Shown here piece by piece: positions 1 to 8,327 of a stretch of DNA of 64,000 nt. Position numbers and translations under genes: made by a program. The notes under the pieces are model-generated. The model saw only the letters and a list, made by a program, of their open reading frames with translations, did not search any database and had not been told where the DNA came from. Origin of the DNA: Ruegeria lacuscaerulensis (lineage in GTDB: Bacteria > Pseudomonadota > Alphaproteobacteria > Rhodobacterales > Rhodobacteraceae); NCBI RefSeq assembly GCF_013034685.1, contig NZ_WQGO01000002.1:372001-436000 (forward strand), in the 5' to 3' direction. The stretch's first letter is position 1, and each line of letters begins with the position of its first letter.

Positions 1-115
1 ATAGAACGCCGAATAGTGAAAACTGTTTGGCCTATTTGTTGTGCTCTGTTTCAGCAACGCGCGCGTTACAAAATTCCCTGGGAACCCCAACAAAAACCTG
101 GCGGTGTCAGACCAG

Positions 116-949
116 TCATGGGTCCGGTAGAGCCGGGATTGTCCGAAGGTACAGGACAATTGCCTGAAGATCATCTGAAGACATCTGGGCATAATGCGCA
201 TACCCCATTGGGGGTCGCATTCGGCTGCCATCGGGCCGTACACCCGAAGCGATCATCATCTTTAACTCATCATCGTTATATTGGGCTAACCCATCCTCGT
301 GCGATGTGATGTTTGGTGCAATGGAGACCCCCCACGGACCGTGAAAGGCAAAACCTCCGGCGCCAAGATGCGTGTCGAACATTGGTCCTTGTGGCCCAAA
401 GGTAGTGTGGCATTCGATACAATGTGCAATTGGCCCGGCGAGGTATTCTCCGTACTCGACGCTTGGTCCAGCGGGCGGGGCCGTCACCGGGCCCACAGGC
501 GGCCCATAGCTGGGCGGAAGGGGGAAGTTGTAGGTTGAAAAAGGCGTTTCATTCTTGCTCGCGGGGACGGTGCGCAGGAACATTACCATGGACATAACGT
601 CATCGTCGCTAAGGCTGCGGTAAAGCCCGATGGGCATGGGCGGTCCGATGACAGAACCGTCCGGGCGGATGCCTTCCCGAATTGCGCGCACCAGGTCTGC
701 GTCGCTCCAGTCTGCAATCCGGCTACCTGGCGTTATATTGACGGCCCAGGCCTCCATCATCTCGTTCTTTTCGACCAACATTCCACCGAACTCATTGGAC
801 ATGTCCGGGCCGTTGGAGCCCTGCGGTGTATGACAATTTCCGCACGCAGCTGGCCCTCGTACAAGGTACTCACCGCGTTCGATACTCGGCTCAGCCATCG
901 CGACCAGCGGCAGAAGGATTGGGGTCAAAAACAAACCTATGCATTTCAT
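116..949 (-). CDS. exported diheme cytochrome c
   Basis: The protein is 277 residues from the second Met, chosen because GGGAG lies 8 nt upstream of it; the ATG at 964 has no such site. A signal peptide ends near Ala-Met-Ala. Two CXXCH haem sites (CGNCH at about residues 36-40 and CIECH at about 177-181) sit in two repeated domains, each with a downstream Pro-Pro-Met that could give the axial Met. The two halves are joined by a Pro-rich linker. This is a periplasmic electron-transfer protein of the diheme cytochrome c type found with membrane dehydrogenases. It follows a cupin gene by about 40 nt in the same direction, so the two are probably co-transcribed. No dehydrogenase partner is visible, so its electron donor is unknown. 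Confidence 0.85.
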   Translation of the reverse strand: MKCIGLFLTPILLPLVAMAEPSIERGEYLVRGPAACGNCHTPQGSNGPDMSNEFGGMLVEKNEMMEAWAVNITPGSRIADWSDADLVRAIREGIRPDGSVIGPPMPIGLYRSLSDDDVMSMVMFLRTVPASKNETPFSTYNFPLPPSYGPPVGPVTAPPAGPSVEYGEYLAGPIAHCIECHTTFGPQGPMFDTHLGAGGFAFHGPWGVSIAPNITSHEDGLAQYNDDELKMMIASGVRPDGSRMRPPMGYAHYAQMSSDDLQAIVLYLRTIPALPDP

Positions 950-987
950 TTTTCGTACTCCCATCTCGCGTGAACAAAGGACCCGCT

Positions 988-1461
988 TCAGGTCGGAGCA
1001 TGATCCGGCGCGAGGATTGTCATGCCGATTCTATCTGCCAAAGCTACGATTGCTGGGATGTCTGGCGGGCCGTCGGGTTCAGGAATTTCTGTCGTGCTGT
1101 CCGGCATTGCTTCACCCGCTTCGGTGAAGAATGTGTCATGCATTGCGCCGGGCGCGTTGATGCACAGCAAACGACCTGCTTGGGGCCCCTTACATGTGAA
1201 CGCGTGAACCGCTCCATCGGGTACTTTCACAAAATCACCTGCGCGAACGCCAAGCGTCTGCCCATCGACCATAAATTCGAACTCGCCTTCCAAAACAAAG
1301 AAGCTCTCTTCCTCTCCGGCATGATGGTTTGGAGGCGCGCCTGCTCCGGGCGCAGTCTTGATTTCGACGATTGCGTATTTGTCCCCGGTCTCCGCAGGGA
1401 ACGCGTGAAAGGTCAAGAGATTGCCGAAAAGGTGATAAATGCGCGGGCGAGTCTGTTCCAC
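988..1461 (-). CDS. cupin-domain protein (quercetin-dioxygenase-like)
   Basis: A single-domain cupin of 157 residues if it starts at the GTG at 1461, which has AAGGGA 9 nt upstream. The reading frame stays open to 1566, but that would overlap the divergent regulator and the likely promoter. Cupin motif 1 is visible (Pro-Asn-His-His-Ala-Gly-Glu-Glu-Glu followed by a Gly-Glu-Phe-Glu-Phe strand) and so is motif 2 (Pro-Asp-Gly-Ala-Val-His-Ala-Phe). These supply the His/Glu metal ligands. Such proteins bind a metal and act as dioxygenases or as small-molecule binding proteins; the substrate cannot be read. The gene heads a probable two-gene unit with the diheme cytochrome and lies opposite a TetR regulator that may control it. 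Confidence 0.75.
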   Translation of the reverse strand: MEQTRPRIYHLFGNLLTFHAFPAETGDKYAIVEIKTAPGAGAPPNHHAGEEESFFVLEGEFEFMVDGQTLGVRAGDFVKVPDGAVHAFTCKGPQAGRLLCINAPGAMHDTFFTEAGEAMPDSTTEIPEPDGPPDIPAIVALADRIGMTILAPDHAPT

Positions 1462-1497
1462 GTTGAAGATTCCCTTTACTAAAATCAAAGTGAGTTT

Positions 1498-1525
1498 ATG
1501 ATACATACATCTCTTTATAAGACAA
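1498..1525 (-). promoter_or_regulatory. candidate promoter of the cupin-cytochrome unit
   Basis: On the minus strand TTGTCT (1525-1520) and TATCAT (1503-1498) are separated by 16 nt and would start transcription about 30 nt before the GTG at 1461. The position supports the short cupin start. It lies in the 88-nt gap shared with the divergent TetR gene, where an operator would be expected, although no clear palindrome was found. Confidence 0.4.
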
Positions 1526-1549
1526 GTGTAACATTTAGGAACTTGAATA

Positions 1550-2143
1550 TTGGCCCCACGAACCAATCAGAAAAACCGGACCCGAGAGGCGTTGCTGGAA
1601 GCGGCGCGCGACATCATGGCCGAGGGTACAGAGGTTACTCTTGCGAAAGTTGCGGATCGTGCGAAAACCAGCCGTGCGACCGTGTACAGGTATTTTTCAG
1701 ACCCCGGAGTTTTGGCGCTTGATGCGACGTTGGATTTCGAGGTTTTGCCGACTTCGCGCCTATTGGAAGATCTCGCTGACGTACGAAGCCGTGTGCAAAA
1801 GGTTGCGCAATATTACTTGGATTTCTCACGTGATCACGAAGCCTATTTCCGGCAGTTCCTGGCAGAGTCACTGAAGGCAGCTTTGGAGGACGCGCGCAGA
1901 AACATACGGGGGGCCCGACGCGTGGCTGCATTTGGCGAAGCGCTTGAACCTGTTCGTGGTCGAATGAATCCCTCAGACTTCGAGGATCTGAAAAAGCGGT
2001 TGGCGATGACGACAGGAATGGAGCAGTTCATCATTTTGGAAGATATTCTGCGCGTTGATCAGCCAGAAGGTGACCGGCTTCTTTCGGGTCTGGTTGACGC
2101 CCTGTTGGATCGCTATTTGCCCCAAGAGAGCGCGCCGAATTGA
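1550..2143 (+). CDS. TetR/AcrR-family transcriptional regulator
   Basis: A 197-residue protein with the usual length and layout of TetR repressors. The N-terminal helix-turn-helix spans about residues 10-55 (TLAKVADRAKTSRATVYRYF), and an all-helical ligand-binding domain follows. The start codon is TTG at 1550, with AGGA 9 nt upstream; no ATG in this frame gives a complete DNA-binding domain. It is divergent from the cupin and cytochrome genes and is the natural candidate for their regulator and its own. The ligand is unknown. Confidence 0.85.
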   Translation: MAPRTNQKNRTREALLEAARDIMAEGTEVTLAKVADRAKTSRATVYRYFSDPGVLALDATLDFEVLPTSRLLEDLADVRSRVQKVAQYYLDFSRDHEAYFRQFLAESLKAALEDARRNIRGARRVAAFGEALEPVRGRMNPSDFEDLKKRLAMTTGMEQFIILEDILRVDQPEGDRLLSGLVDALLDRYLPQESAPN

Positions 2144-2494
2144 GTTGCTCTAAGGGTGTGGACGTGAGACCGGCCTGACGCAGCGAACGCTGTTCGAAAA
2201 ATCGTACGGGCTACGAACGTCGCTTGATCGGTTTGTAAAAAACAGCGAGATCTCGCCGGCTTCGCCCGTGGTCGTGCATGGGTCCCAATGTCGAAGGTAC
2301 CAGCGGCAAACCAGCAGTACCCATGCTCTTCTTCAAACAGGTGTTCCGACATTTGAGCCAAAGGCCCTTTACATAGAAGCCCCTCCCGCGACAACATGAG
2401 ATAAATTTAAGCATTCGAATAACGGGATGAGTTTTCCAGTGTGTCCGCGGCGAATTGGACCTCGGACATTTGCTGTCTAAAAAGGGGGGGAGAT
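2144..2494. other. intergenic region, nothing recognised
   Basis: About 350 nt between the TetR stop and the DUF3300 start. The reading frames crossing it lack ribosome sites and recognisable protein features. A purine-rich ribosome site (aaaagggggggagat) directly precedes the DUF3300 start at 2495. No RNA gene, repeat or clear promoter was seen. Confidence 0.5.
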
Positions 2495-3766
2495 ATGGCT
2501 GATATCGTTCGTTGGATTGTATCCGCGTTTCTGGTTTTCACACCGACGTTAGTGGGGGCGCAGTCCGAACAGGAGGGTGTCGCGGAACCTATTTCAGACA
2601 CCGATCTGCTTACCCAGGCCGAGCTAGAAAATCTCGTCGCGCCGATTGCTTTGTTTCCGGACACGCTTTTGATTCAGATACTGGTTGCGGCGACCAACCC
2701 GATGGAAGTCGTCAAAAGCGACCGGTTGCTGGCCAGCATGGACGGCGAGGAACCCGAAGTCATTCAAGCTGCCGTCGAAGCCGAAGAATGGGACGAAAGC
2801 GTTGAGGTTCTGGCCGTCGCCTTCCCTGAAGTGATCGAGGATATGGCCACCCATATCGAATGGACCGAAACCATGGGCGACGCCATGCTTGCCCAAAGTG
2901 ACGAGGTGATGGTCGCCGTTCAGACCATGCGGACCCAGGCGATCAACAACGGTGCGCTCGTATCGGGTGAAGAACAGCTTGTCGAGGTCACGGAAGACGA
3001 AACCGTCATTATCCAACCTGCGGATCCCGAAGTTGTTTATGTGCCGCAATATGACCCTCAGGTCGTTTATACCGACAGCAACAGCAACCTTGTTGGCGAC
3101 GCCATTGTCACCGGAGCTATCGCGTTTGGGACATTCGCCCTGATCGACGCCATTTTTGACGATGACGACGACTGGAATGACTACTGGGGTTGTCGAAATT
3201 GCGGGGGTTGGGGTGGGGGCCCGATCTATCGAAACCCGAATATTGATCTGGATATCGACGGCAATGTGAATATCGGCAATGACGTCAATATCGGGAACGG
3301 TAACATCAATCGTCCTGACGATGGCTGGAAACCGGATGATCGAAAGAAAGATCAGGCGCGAGACAAGATTGCCTCCAAAAAGGATCCAGGGGGTAAGACC
3401 AAGCTGCCGATAGACAAAGGTGACAGCAGCGCGGATGCCTTGCGAAGCAAACTGTCCCAGAAATCCGGTGCGCCAGATATCTCCCGGCCCGGATCGCAGG
3501 CCAAAACGGAAGCAGTTCGGAAAACCATGAAGGATGGGGGTACGCCCAAGGTCAATCGGGCCACGCCGAATAAGGCCGTGAAGAAACCGACCCAAAAGCC
3601 AGCGGTTAAGAAACCATCCGGGACCAAGTCCCATGTCACCAAAGCCTCTAAGCCCAAAGCGGTAAGCAAGCCGAAGGCGACCCACAAGAAATCCAGCGGG
3701 CAAAAAGCACGCTCGGCTTCGCAACGGGGCAAAGCCAGCCACCAAAAAGCCCAGCGGAGGAGATAA
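2495..3766 (+). CDS. exported DUF3300-family protein
   Basis: The ATG at 2495 follows an extended GGGGGGGAG ribosome site and gives 423 residues beginning with a signal peptide (about residues 1-22). The DUF3300 domain covers roughly residues 35-220, recognised by Leu-Val-Ala-Pro-Ile-Ala-Leu-Phe-Pro-Asp-Leu-Leu-like motifs and VVYVPQYDPQVVY. A short hydrophobic segment, an Asp-rich stretch, and a Gly/Asn-Ile/Asp-rich section follow. The last 130 residues are a basic, low-complexity Lys/Pro/Ser/Ala tail rich in KP repeats that may bind nucleic acid or anionic polymers. DUF3300 has no established function. The gene is four bases from a DUF2950 gene, a pairing seen in many proteobacteria, so the two probably act together in the envelope. 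Confidence 0.8.
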   Translation: MADIVRWIVSAFLVFTPTLVGAQSEQEGVAEPISDTDLLTQAELENLVAPIALFPDTLLIQILVAATNPMEVVKSDRLLASMDGEEPEVIQAAVEAEEWDESVEVLAVAFPEVIEDMATHIEWTETMGDAMLAQSDEVMVAVQTMRTQAINNGALVSGEEQLVEVTEDETVIIQPADPEVVYVPQYDPQVVYTDSNSNLVGDAIVTGAIAFGTFALIDAIFDDDDDWNDYWGCRNCGGWGGGPIYRNPNIDLDIDGNVNIGNDVNIGNGNINRPDDGWKPDDRKKDQARDKIASKKDPGGKTKLPIDKGDSSADALRSKLSQKSGAPDISRPGSQAKTEAVRKTMKDGGTPKVNRATPNKAVKKPTQKPAVKKPSGTKSHVTKASKPKAVSKPKATHKKSSGQKARSASQRGKASHQKAQRRR

Positions 3767-3770
3767 GAGC

Positions 3771-4670
3771 ATGACCAATACTTTGATCAAAGCAACTGCA
3801 ATCACCGCATTTCTCACTGGTCCGGCCTGGGCTGAACCTGCCGCATATGCCTCTCCGCAAGAGGCGCTTGAGGCGATGGTCGCAGCGCTGAAAAGCCCTG
3901 AGGTGGGTGCTGCTCTGGCCGTCTTCGGGCCAGAGGCTGCGGACTATCTTTCCGATGGAAACCCGGTCGAGGACAAGATCAACAAGCTGGCACTGTTGTC
4001 CCTCTACAAAGAAGGCTATCGGCTTGTGCCGCAAGACGATGGCTCGGTCCTGATTGCGCTGGGTGAGGAAGGCTGGCTGTTCCCGGTGCCCATAGCAAAG
4101 ACGGACACATCATGGTCTTTCGACAACGACGCAGGCCGGGAAGAAGTGCGTCTGCGCGAAATCGGCCGCAACGAGCTGGACGTGATCGAATTGATGGAGG
4201 CCTATGTCGAAATACAGGCCGATTTCCGGTCGCAGGATCAAGACGGCGACGGGGTCAGGGAATTCGCAAGCCAGATCATTTCGACTTCTGCCGATCAGCG
4301 GGATGGGCTGTTCTGGGCATCCGAAGACACGCTGTTGGGTGAGCTTTTCGCGCGCGCTTCGGCTTTTGGCTTCAGTGACGGCGAAACCGACTTCGCGCCC
4401 GAGCCCTTTTCAGGTTACTATTTCCGTATCCTGACAGAGCAAACCGATGCGGCGCCCGGCGGAGCGATGGACTACATCGTCAATGGCCACATGGTTGCGG
4501 GTCATGCCCTTTTGGCCGTTCCAGCAGAATTCGGAGAGACCGGCGTGCACAGTTTCATGGTTTCGGAAAACGGTGTCGTGTTCGAGGCTGTTCTGGGCGA
4601 GGACACGCTGGAAAAGGCGGCAGGCATAACCGGGTTTGATCCGACTGAGGAATGGCAGCCTGTGAACTGA
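3771..4670 (+). CDS. exported DUF2950-family protein
   Basis: A 299-residue protein with a signal peptide ending at about Ala-Trp-Ala (residues 20-22) and an AGGAG ribosome site inside the end of the DUF3300 gene. The sequence matches the DUF2950 layout: an early Phe-Gly-Pro-Glu-Ala/Asp-Tyr-Leu-Ser segment, DNDAGREEVRLREIGRNEL in the middle, a YVEIQ segment followed by an Asp-rich DQDGDGVREF stretch resembling a calcium-binding loop, and a Phe-Ser-Gly-Tyr-Tyr-Phe-Arg motif in the C-terminal third. The function of the family is not known. The four-base gap to DUF3300 indicates one transcript. Confidence 0.8.
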   Translation: MTNTLIKATAITAFLTGPAWAEPAAYASPQEALEAMVAALKSPEVGAALAVFGPEAADYLSDGNPVEDKINKLALLSLYKEGYRLVPQDDGSVLIALGEEGWLFPVPIAKTDTSWSFDNDAGREEVRLREIGRNELDVIELMEAYVEIQADFRSQDQDGDGVREFASQIISTSADQRDGLFWASEDTLLGELFARASAFGFSDGETDFAPEPFSGYYFRILTEQTDAAPGGAMDYIVNGHMVAGHALLAVPAEFGETGVHSFMVSENGVVFEAVLGEDTLEKAAGITGFDPTEEWQPVN

Positions 4671-4730
4671 TCCTGCGCGTCGATTCCAGCATCCGGTCGT
4701 ATCGCATTTCCAGAAGGCATCAGAGCGTTT

Positions 4731-4763
4731 GCGGCGTTGGATTCGGTTAAGAACCAACGCCGC
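4731..4763 (+). terminator. strong stem-loop after the DUF2950 gene
   Basis: The arms GCGGCGTTGG and CCAACGCCGC form a perfect 10-bp stem around a 13-nt loop, 60 nt past the DUF2950 stop. No T-run follows on the plus strand, so it may be a 3'-end stabilising hairpin or a weak terminator rather than a classic intrinsic terminator. Confidence 0.5.
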
Positions 4764-4929
4764 CATCGCCCTGCAAAGTGAAAGCGATTTTGGCGAGATT
4801 CCCAACTGTACTTTGCGGTCGATGCGAAAAAGCTCGGTACAGGATACTAAGGTGCTAAGGTAAGTCGGTAAATGAGACGTCGAACCCAACCGATCCGGGC
4901 AAACGACTAAGGCTAAAGGAAGAAGGAAG

Positions 4930-6459
4930 ATGCCGAGAAAACTGCTTTGGCCTTTGTTGGGATTGATCGCTCTGGCGGCCTGTTCGGCTGGGCCTAGGGA
5001 TTTTGTTCAAGTCCCATCGCGGGCGGTCGAGAGCCCTTCCAATAGCAGGTTGACGACAGCGGTGCGCAAACTGGGTGATCCACGTGACGGACGGTCGGGT
5101 GTCAAGCTGATCAGCAACGGCGAAGAGGCACTGGCCGCGCGTCTGGTTCTGGCGTCGCAGGCGGATGTGACAATAGATGCGCAATACTATCTACTGCACA
5201 ACGATCTGACCGGGCAATTGTTTGCGCTGAGCCTGCTGAACGCGGCGGATCGCGGTGTACGGGTCAGGCTGCTGCTGGATGACATGGATACATCGGGTTA
5301 CGACGCGATGACTGCCGCGCTGGATTCTCATGAAAATATCGAGATCCGGCTGTTCAATCCTTTCTGGCGTGACCAAAGCCTGCTGGTTGCAGGTTTGACC
5401 GATTTCAAACGCATCAACCGGCGCATGCATAACAAATCCATAACCGTCGACAACACTATTTCCATCGTTGGTGGTCGCAATGTGGGGGATGAGTACTTCC
5501 TGGCCAAGGAAGAGTTTAACTATGCAGATCTGGATATCTTCGTCGCCGGGCCTGTGGTGAACGAGGTGTCCGACAATTTCGACGAATACTGGAACAGCGA
5601 ATTTGCTGTTCCTGCCCGTGCGGTGATTGGCGAACCCGAGACTCTGGGTCTGGCAGATGCCCGCGTGCGTCTGAATGCGCTGGTCGATGAAGCCCTGAAA
5701 ACACCGTATGCGGCAGCGGTCAAGAAGACCGCGCAAGAGACTTTTACCCTCAAGACGCTCAGGCTAGACTGGGTTCCGGCCAAACTGTATTCCGACCCGC
5801 CGTCCAAGGCAGCCGGTGTCGACAATGATCAGCCCATTCTGGCCTCGAAGTTGGTACCCTATTTCCAAAAGGCTGAAAGCTCGGTCGACGTCATCTCAGC
5901 CTATTTTGTGCCCCGTAAGCGAGGGGTTAAATGGCTGAGCGAACTCGAGGATCGCGGGGTTAAGGTGCGTGTTGTCACCAATTCGCTGGCGTCAAACGAT
6001 GTGGCGCCGGTTTATGCGCATTATGCAAGGGAACGCCGCGCTCTATTGGACGGGGGCGTGGAACTGTTCGAACTGCGCCCTGACTCGGACCGGGTCAATC
6101 AGCGGGGGGTGAATTGGGGTCAGTCGCGCGCGGGTTTGCACACGAAGGCATTTACCATCGATGAGCGATACCTGTTCGTGGGCTCGTTCAACTGGGACCC
6201 GCGGTCGGTCAACATAAACACAGAAATGGGCGTGCTTGTGGACTCGCCGGACCTGACGCGACGCGCGGTTGCTGCGCTTGACGAAGCTTTGAAGCAAAAC
6301 ACCTATTCGGTCCAATATGACGAGGAAAAACGCGTCACCTGGAGGTCCTACCGCGAGGATGGTGCGATCTTGCTGAACCGACATGAACCCACCGGTAGTT
6401 TCTTTGATCATATCAAGGCCGGGTTTTTGGCCATTTTGCCTATTGGATCGCAGCTTTAG
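4930..6459 (+). CDS. phospholipase D / cardiolipin synthase-like lipoprotein
   Basis: A 509-residue protein starting at an ATG with an AGGAAG ribosome site. The N-terminus is a lipoprotein signal with lipobox Leu-Ala-Ala-Cys (Cys at residue 19). Two HKD catalytic motifs are complete: HNKSITVD at about residue 167, followed by GGRNVGDEYF, and HTKAFTID at about residue 403, followed by GSFNWDPRS. This is the two-HKD arrangement of cardiolipin synthases and phospholipases D. Unlike ClsA it has no N-terminal membrane helices and is predicted to be tethered by lipid on the periplasmic side, like the ClsC/YmdC-type proteins. It probably transfers phosphatidyl groups or cleaves phosphodiesters. It has its own 259-nt upstream gap. 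Confidence 0.85.
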   Translation: MPRKLLWPLLGLIALAACSAGPRDFVQVPSRAVESPSNSRLTTAVRKLGDPRDGRSGVKLISNGEEALAARLVLASQADVTIDAQYYLLHNDLTGQLFALSLLNAADRGVRVRLLLDDMDTSGYDAMTAALDSHENIEIRLFNPFWRDQSLLVAGLTDFKRINRRMHNKSITVDNTISIVGGRNVGDEYFLAKEEFNYADLDIFVAGPVVNEVSDNFDEYWNSEFAVPARAVIGEPETLGLADARVRLNALVDEALKTPYAAAVKKTAQETFTLKTLRLDWVPAKLYSDPPSKAAGVDNDQPILASKLVPYFQKAESSVDVISAYFVPRKRGVKWLSELEDRGVKVRVVTNSLASNDVAPVYAHYARERRALLDGGVELFELRPDSDRVNQRGVNWGQSRAGLHTKAFTIDERYLFVGSFNWDPRSVNINTEMGVLVDSPDLTRRAVAALDEALKQNTYSVQYDEEKRVTWRSYREDGAILLNRHEPTGSFFDHIKAGFLAILPIGSQL

Positions 6460-6639
6460 CGCAAGATGGGCTTCCACATCTACGCCGTCGCCATAGCCCC
6501 CCCCGTCGCAGTATGGAGCCCCGGACTGGACAAGAAAGACATCTCGGTGCTTGCTGTCGGGATGATTGAAGATCTGCAGCGTCCCCGTGTTCCGTGTTTG
6601 TGCAATTTGGCCGGGATGCGCGGAAAAGGGATGGAACGA

Positions 6640-7968
6640 ATGAATTTTGTTAAGGCATTTCCTATTGTGTTGCTGTTTGTGCCAACAGTTGCGTTCAGTG
6701 CCGAGTATGAAGCACAGCCCATACTGTCTGCGCAGGAAAGCGTTCAGGACGTTCCGCTTGCGACCGAGATTTATCGCATCGACGAACAGGTCCCGACGGA
6801 TGGGTACATGGCGACCTACCGCATCGAGACGCAGTTCGGGCAATTCTCGGCCTCTGGTCCGGGTATGTTGCAGGCGCGGTTGGCCGAAATCCGAGCTCTT
6901 GCTGCGCTGGACCATATCCAGAATGACCAGCAATTCATCGACGCTGCCGAAGACACAGCCGGAGAGACGTTTGAAAACCTGCGCCAATTTGCGAAGCAGC
7001 CGAAGGAAACTCTGAAAGGTGTGCCCGAAGGTGTCGGGCGGTTTCTCAAACGTACCGGACGGTCGGCCAAGACGGGGCTGCAAAAACTGGGCGATGTCCG
7101 AGAGGGAAACTTGCCCGGCGTTGATCCCGAGACCACCTCTAACCTTCCCGGAGGCTCGGCAGATTCACAAGCCGGTCCGCAGGGCAGCTTTACTGAGAAT
7201 GTCGCGCGCGCCAGCGGAGATGTTGCTGTAAATATCCTTGGGTTTGACAAACAGCGCCGCCGTCTGGCCAAGGAATTGGGCGTCGATCCCTATACCACCA
7301 ATCAACTCCTGGCCACGCGGCTGGATGAGGTTACTTGGGCGGCCTTCGCCGGGGGGCTTGGCGTCAATGTCTTGACCAGTTTGGTTCCGGGCGGGTTGGT
7401 CCTGTCGTCATCCTCGCGGCTCAGTGACTGGGTTTGGGATACCGCCCCCGGTGATCTGCGCGTGCAGGTTGAGGAAACGCTTTTGTTCGTCGGCGTGCCG
7501 CGTGATCAAGTCGACCGCTTTTTGCGGCACAGCTACTATACGCTCAGCATGCAAGCTGTGGTGGCGGATTCATTGAAATCGCTTGAGGGGGTGCAAGGCC
7601 GGGCGGATGTCCTTCCGTTGATCCTGAGTGTGGGCTCGGAAGGTCAGGCGCGTTTCCTGGTGCAGACCTTGGACATGTTCAGGACGTATCACGTGACCAA
7701 AGAATCACTGTCCCAGTTGCGCGTACAAGGCACAATCATTGGCGTCGGAGGTAGTGGCAATTCCGTGGTCATGGCTCCGGTAGACTACCTGAGCTGGACC
7801 GAAACGCTGGATGCATTCTCTGCCAATCTTACAGAGGCGACCGAAGGTCCCATCGTGCTTTTTGTTTCGGACGAGATGTCCGGTTTAGCGACGGACTCAC
7901 TAAAAACACGCGGTTGGACAGTAGCGGAGACAGGGCAGATCACTCCGGATGCGTTTCCACTGCGTTGA
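6640..7968 (+). CDS. exported protein of unknown function
   Basis: Not recognised. The frame is open from 6466, but the Met at 6640 directly precedes a convincing signal peptide (MNFVKAFPIVLLFVPTVAFS) and has AAGGG about 9 nt upstream, so I chose it, giving 442 residues. The mature protein starts with a mixed region, then Lys/Arg-rich amphipathic stretches (about residues 105-150, with repeated Gly-Val-Pro/Lys-Arg-Thr-Gly), a Gly/Ser/Gln linker, and a region with one or two weakly hydrophobic segments (about 240-275, AGGLGVNVLTSLVPGGLVL). No catalytic motif was seen. It follows the phospholipase-like lipoprotein in the same direction after 180 nt and may belong to the same envelope locus. Confidence 0.65.
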   Translation: MNFVKAFPIVLLFVPTVAFSAEYEAQPILSAQESVQDVPLATEIYRIDEQVPTDGYMATYRIETQFGQFSASGPGMLQARLAEIRALAALDHIQNDQQFIDAAEDTAGETFENLRQFAKQPKETLKGVPEGVGRFLKRTGRSAKTGLQKLGDVREGNLPGVDPETTSNLPGGSADSQAGPQGSFTENVARASGDVAVNILGFDKQRRRLAKELGVDPYTTNQLLATRLDEVTWAAFAGGLGVNVLTSLVPGGLVLSSSSRLSDWVWDTAPGDLRVQVEETLLFVGVPRDQVDRFLRHSYYTLSMQAVVADSLKSLEGVQGRADVLPLILSVGSEGQARFLVQTLDMFRTYHVTKESLSQLRVQGTIIGVGGSGNSVVMAPVDYLSWTETLDAFSANLTEATEGPIVLFVSDEMSGLATDSLKTRGWTVAETGQITPDAFPLR

Positions 7969-8198
7969 CAATTGTAATCGGCGTTGAGCCGCCCGAAAGA
8001 GATGATTGCTAGGGTTACGGCAGCAAAGTTCCGCGGATAAGGTCTCGGGCGCTCATTTGATTGTGCTGAGACTCGTTCCGGCGAGACGCTCACGACACCA
8101 GGCTCTTACCGGCCCCATTGAACAGTGTCTTACCGAAAACGGAATCCGGTAAAAAATGCGCTGACAAGACCGAGCGCAGCCGTAGTCCCAAGTTGCTG
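7969..8198. other. intergenic region before the IS remnant
   Basis: About 230 nt between the convergent exported protein and the IS-derived element. Nothing coding is supported here. No intrinsic terminator with a T-run was found for the upstream gene. Confidence 0.45.
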
Positions 8199-8327
8199 CT
8201 TAGGCTCAGGCCTCATGGCCGATAGATCACCAAAGCGGCGAGCGCGATTGCTGAGAGGAAGATTTTGACCGTCTTTTCTTCGCCATGGTTGGCAGCAAAA
8301 CGAAAATCAATGGGTCCTGAGCCTAGG
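8199..8327 (-). mobile_element. internally deleted IS5-like element (MITE-like)
   Basis: A segment of about 129 nt bounded by inverted repeats: CTTAGGCTCAGGCCTCA at the left and, read on the minus strand from the right end, CCTAGGCTCAGGACCCA, matching at 14 of 17 positions. The flanking YTAG tetranucleotides resemble IS5-family targets. Read on the minus strand, the interior ends with NHGEEKTVKIF then LSAIALAALVIYRP and a stop, which resembles the C-terminus of IS5-group transposases. Nothing of the catalytic core remains, so it cannot move by itself. Its right repeat contains the TAG stop codon of nosX. Confidence 0.6.

Noticed and set aside
2624-3817. A 397-codon minus-strand open frame opposite DUF3300
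   Set aside because: It mirrors the DUF3300 coding region and has no ribosome site or recognisable domain.
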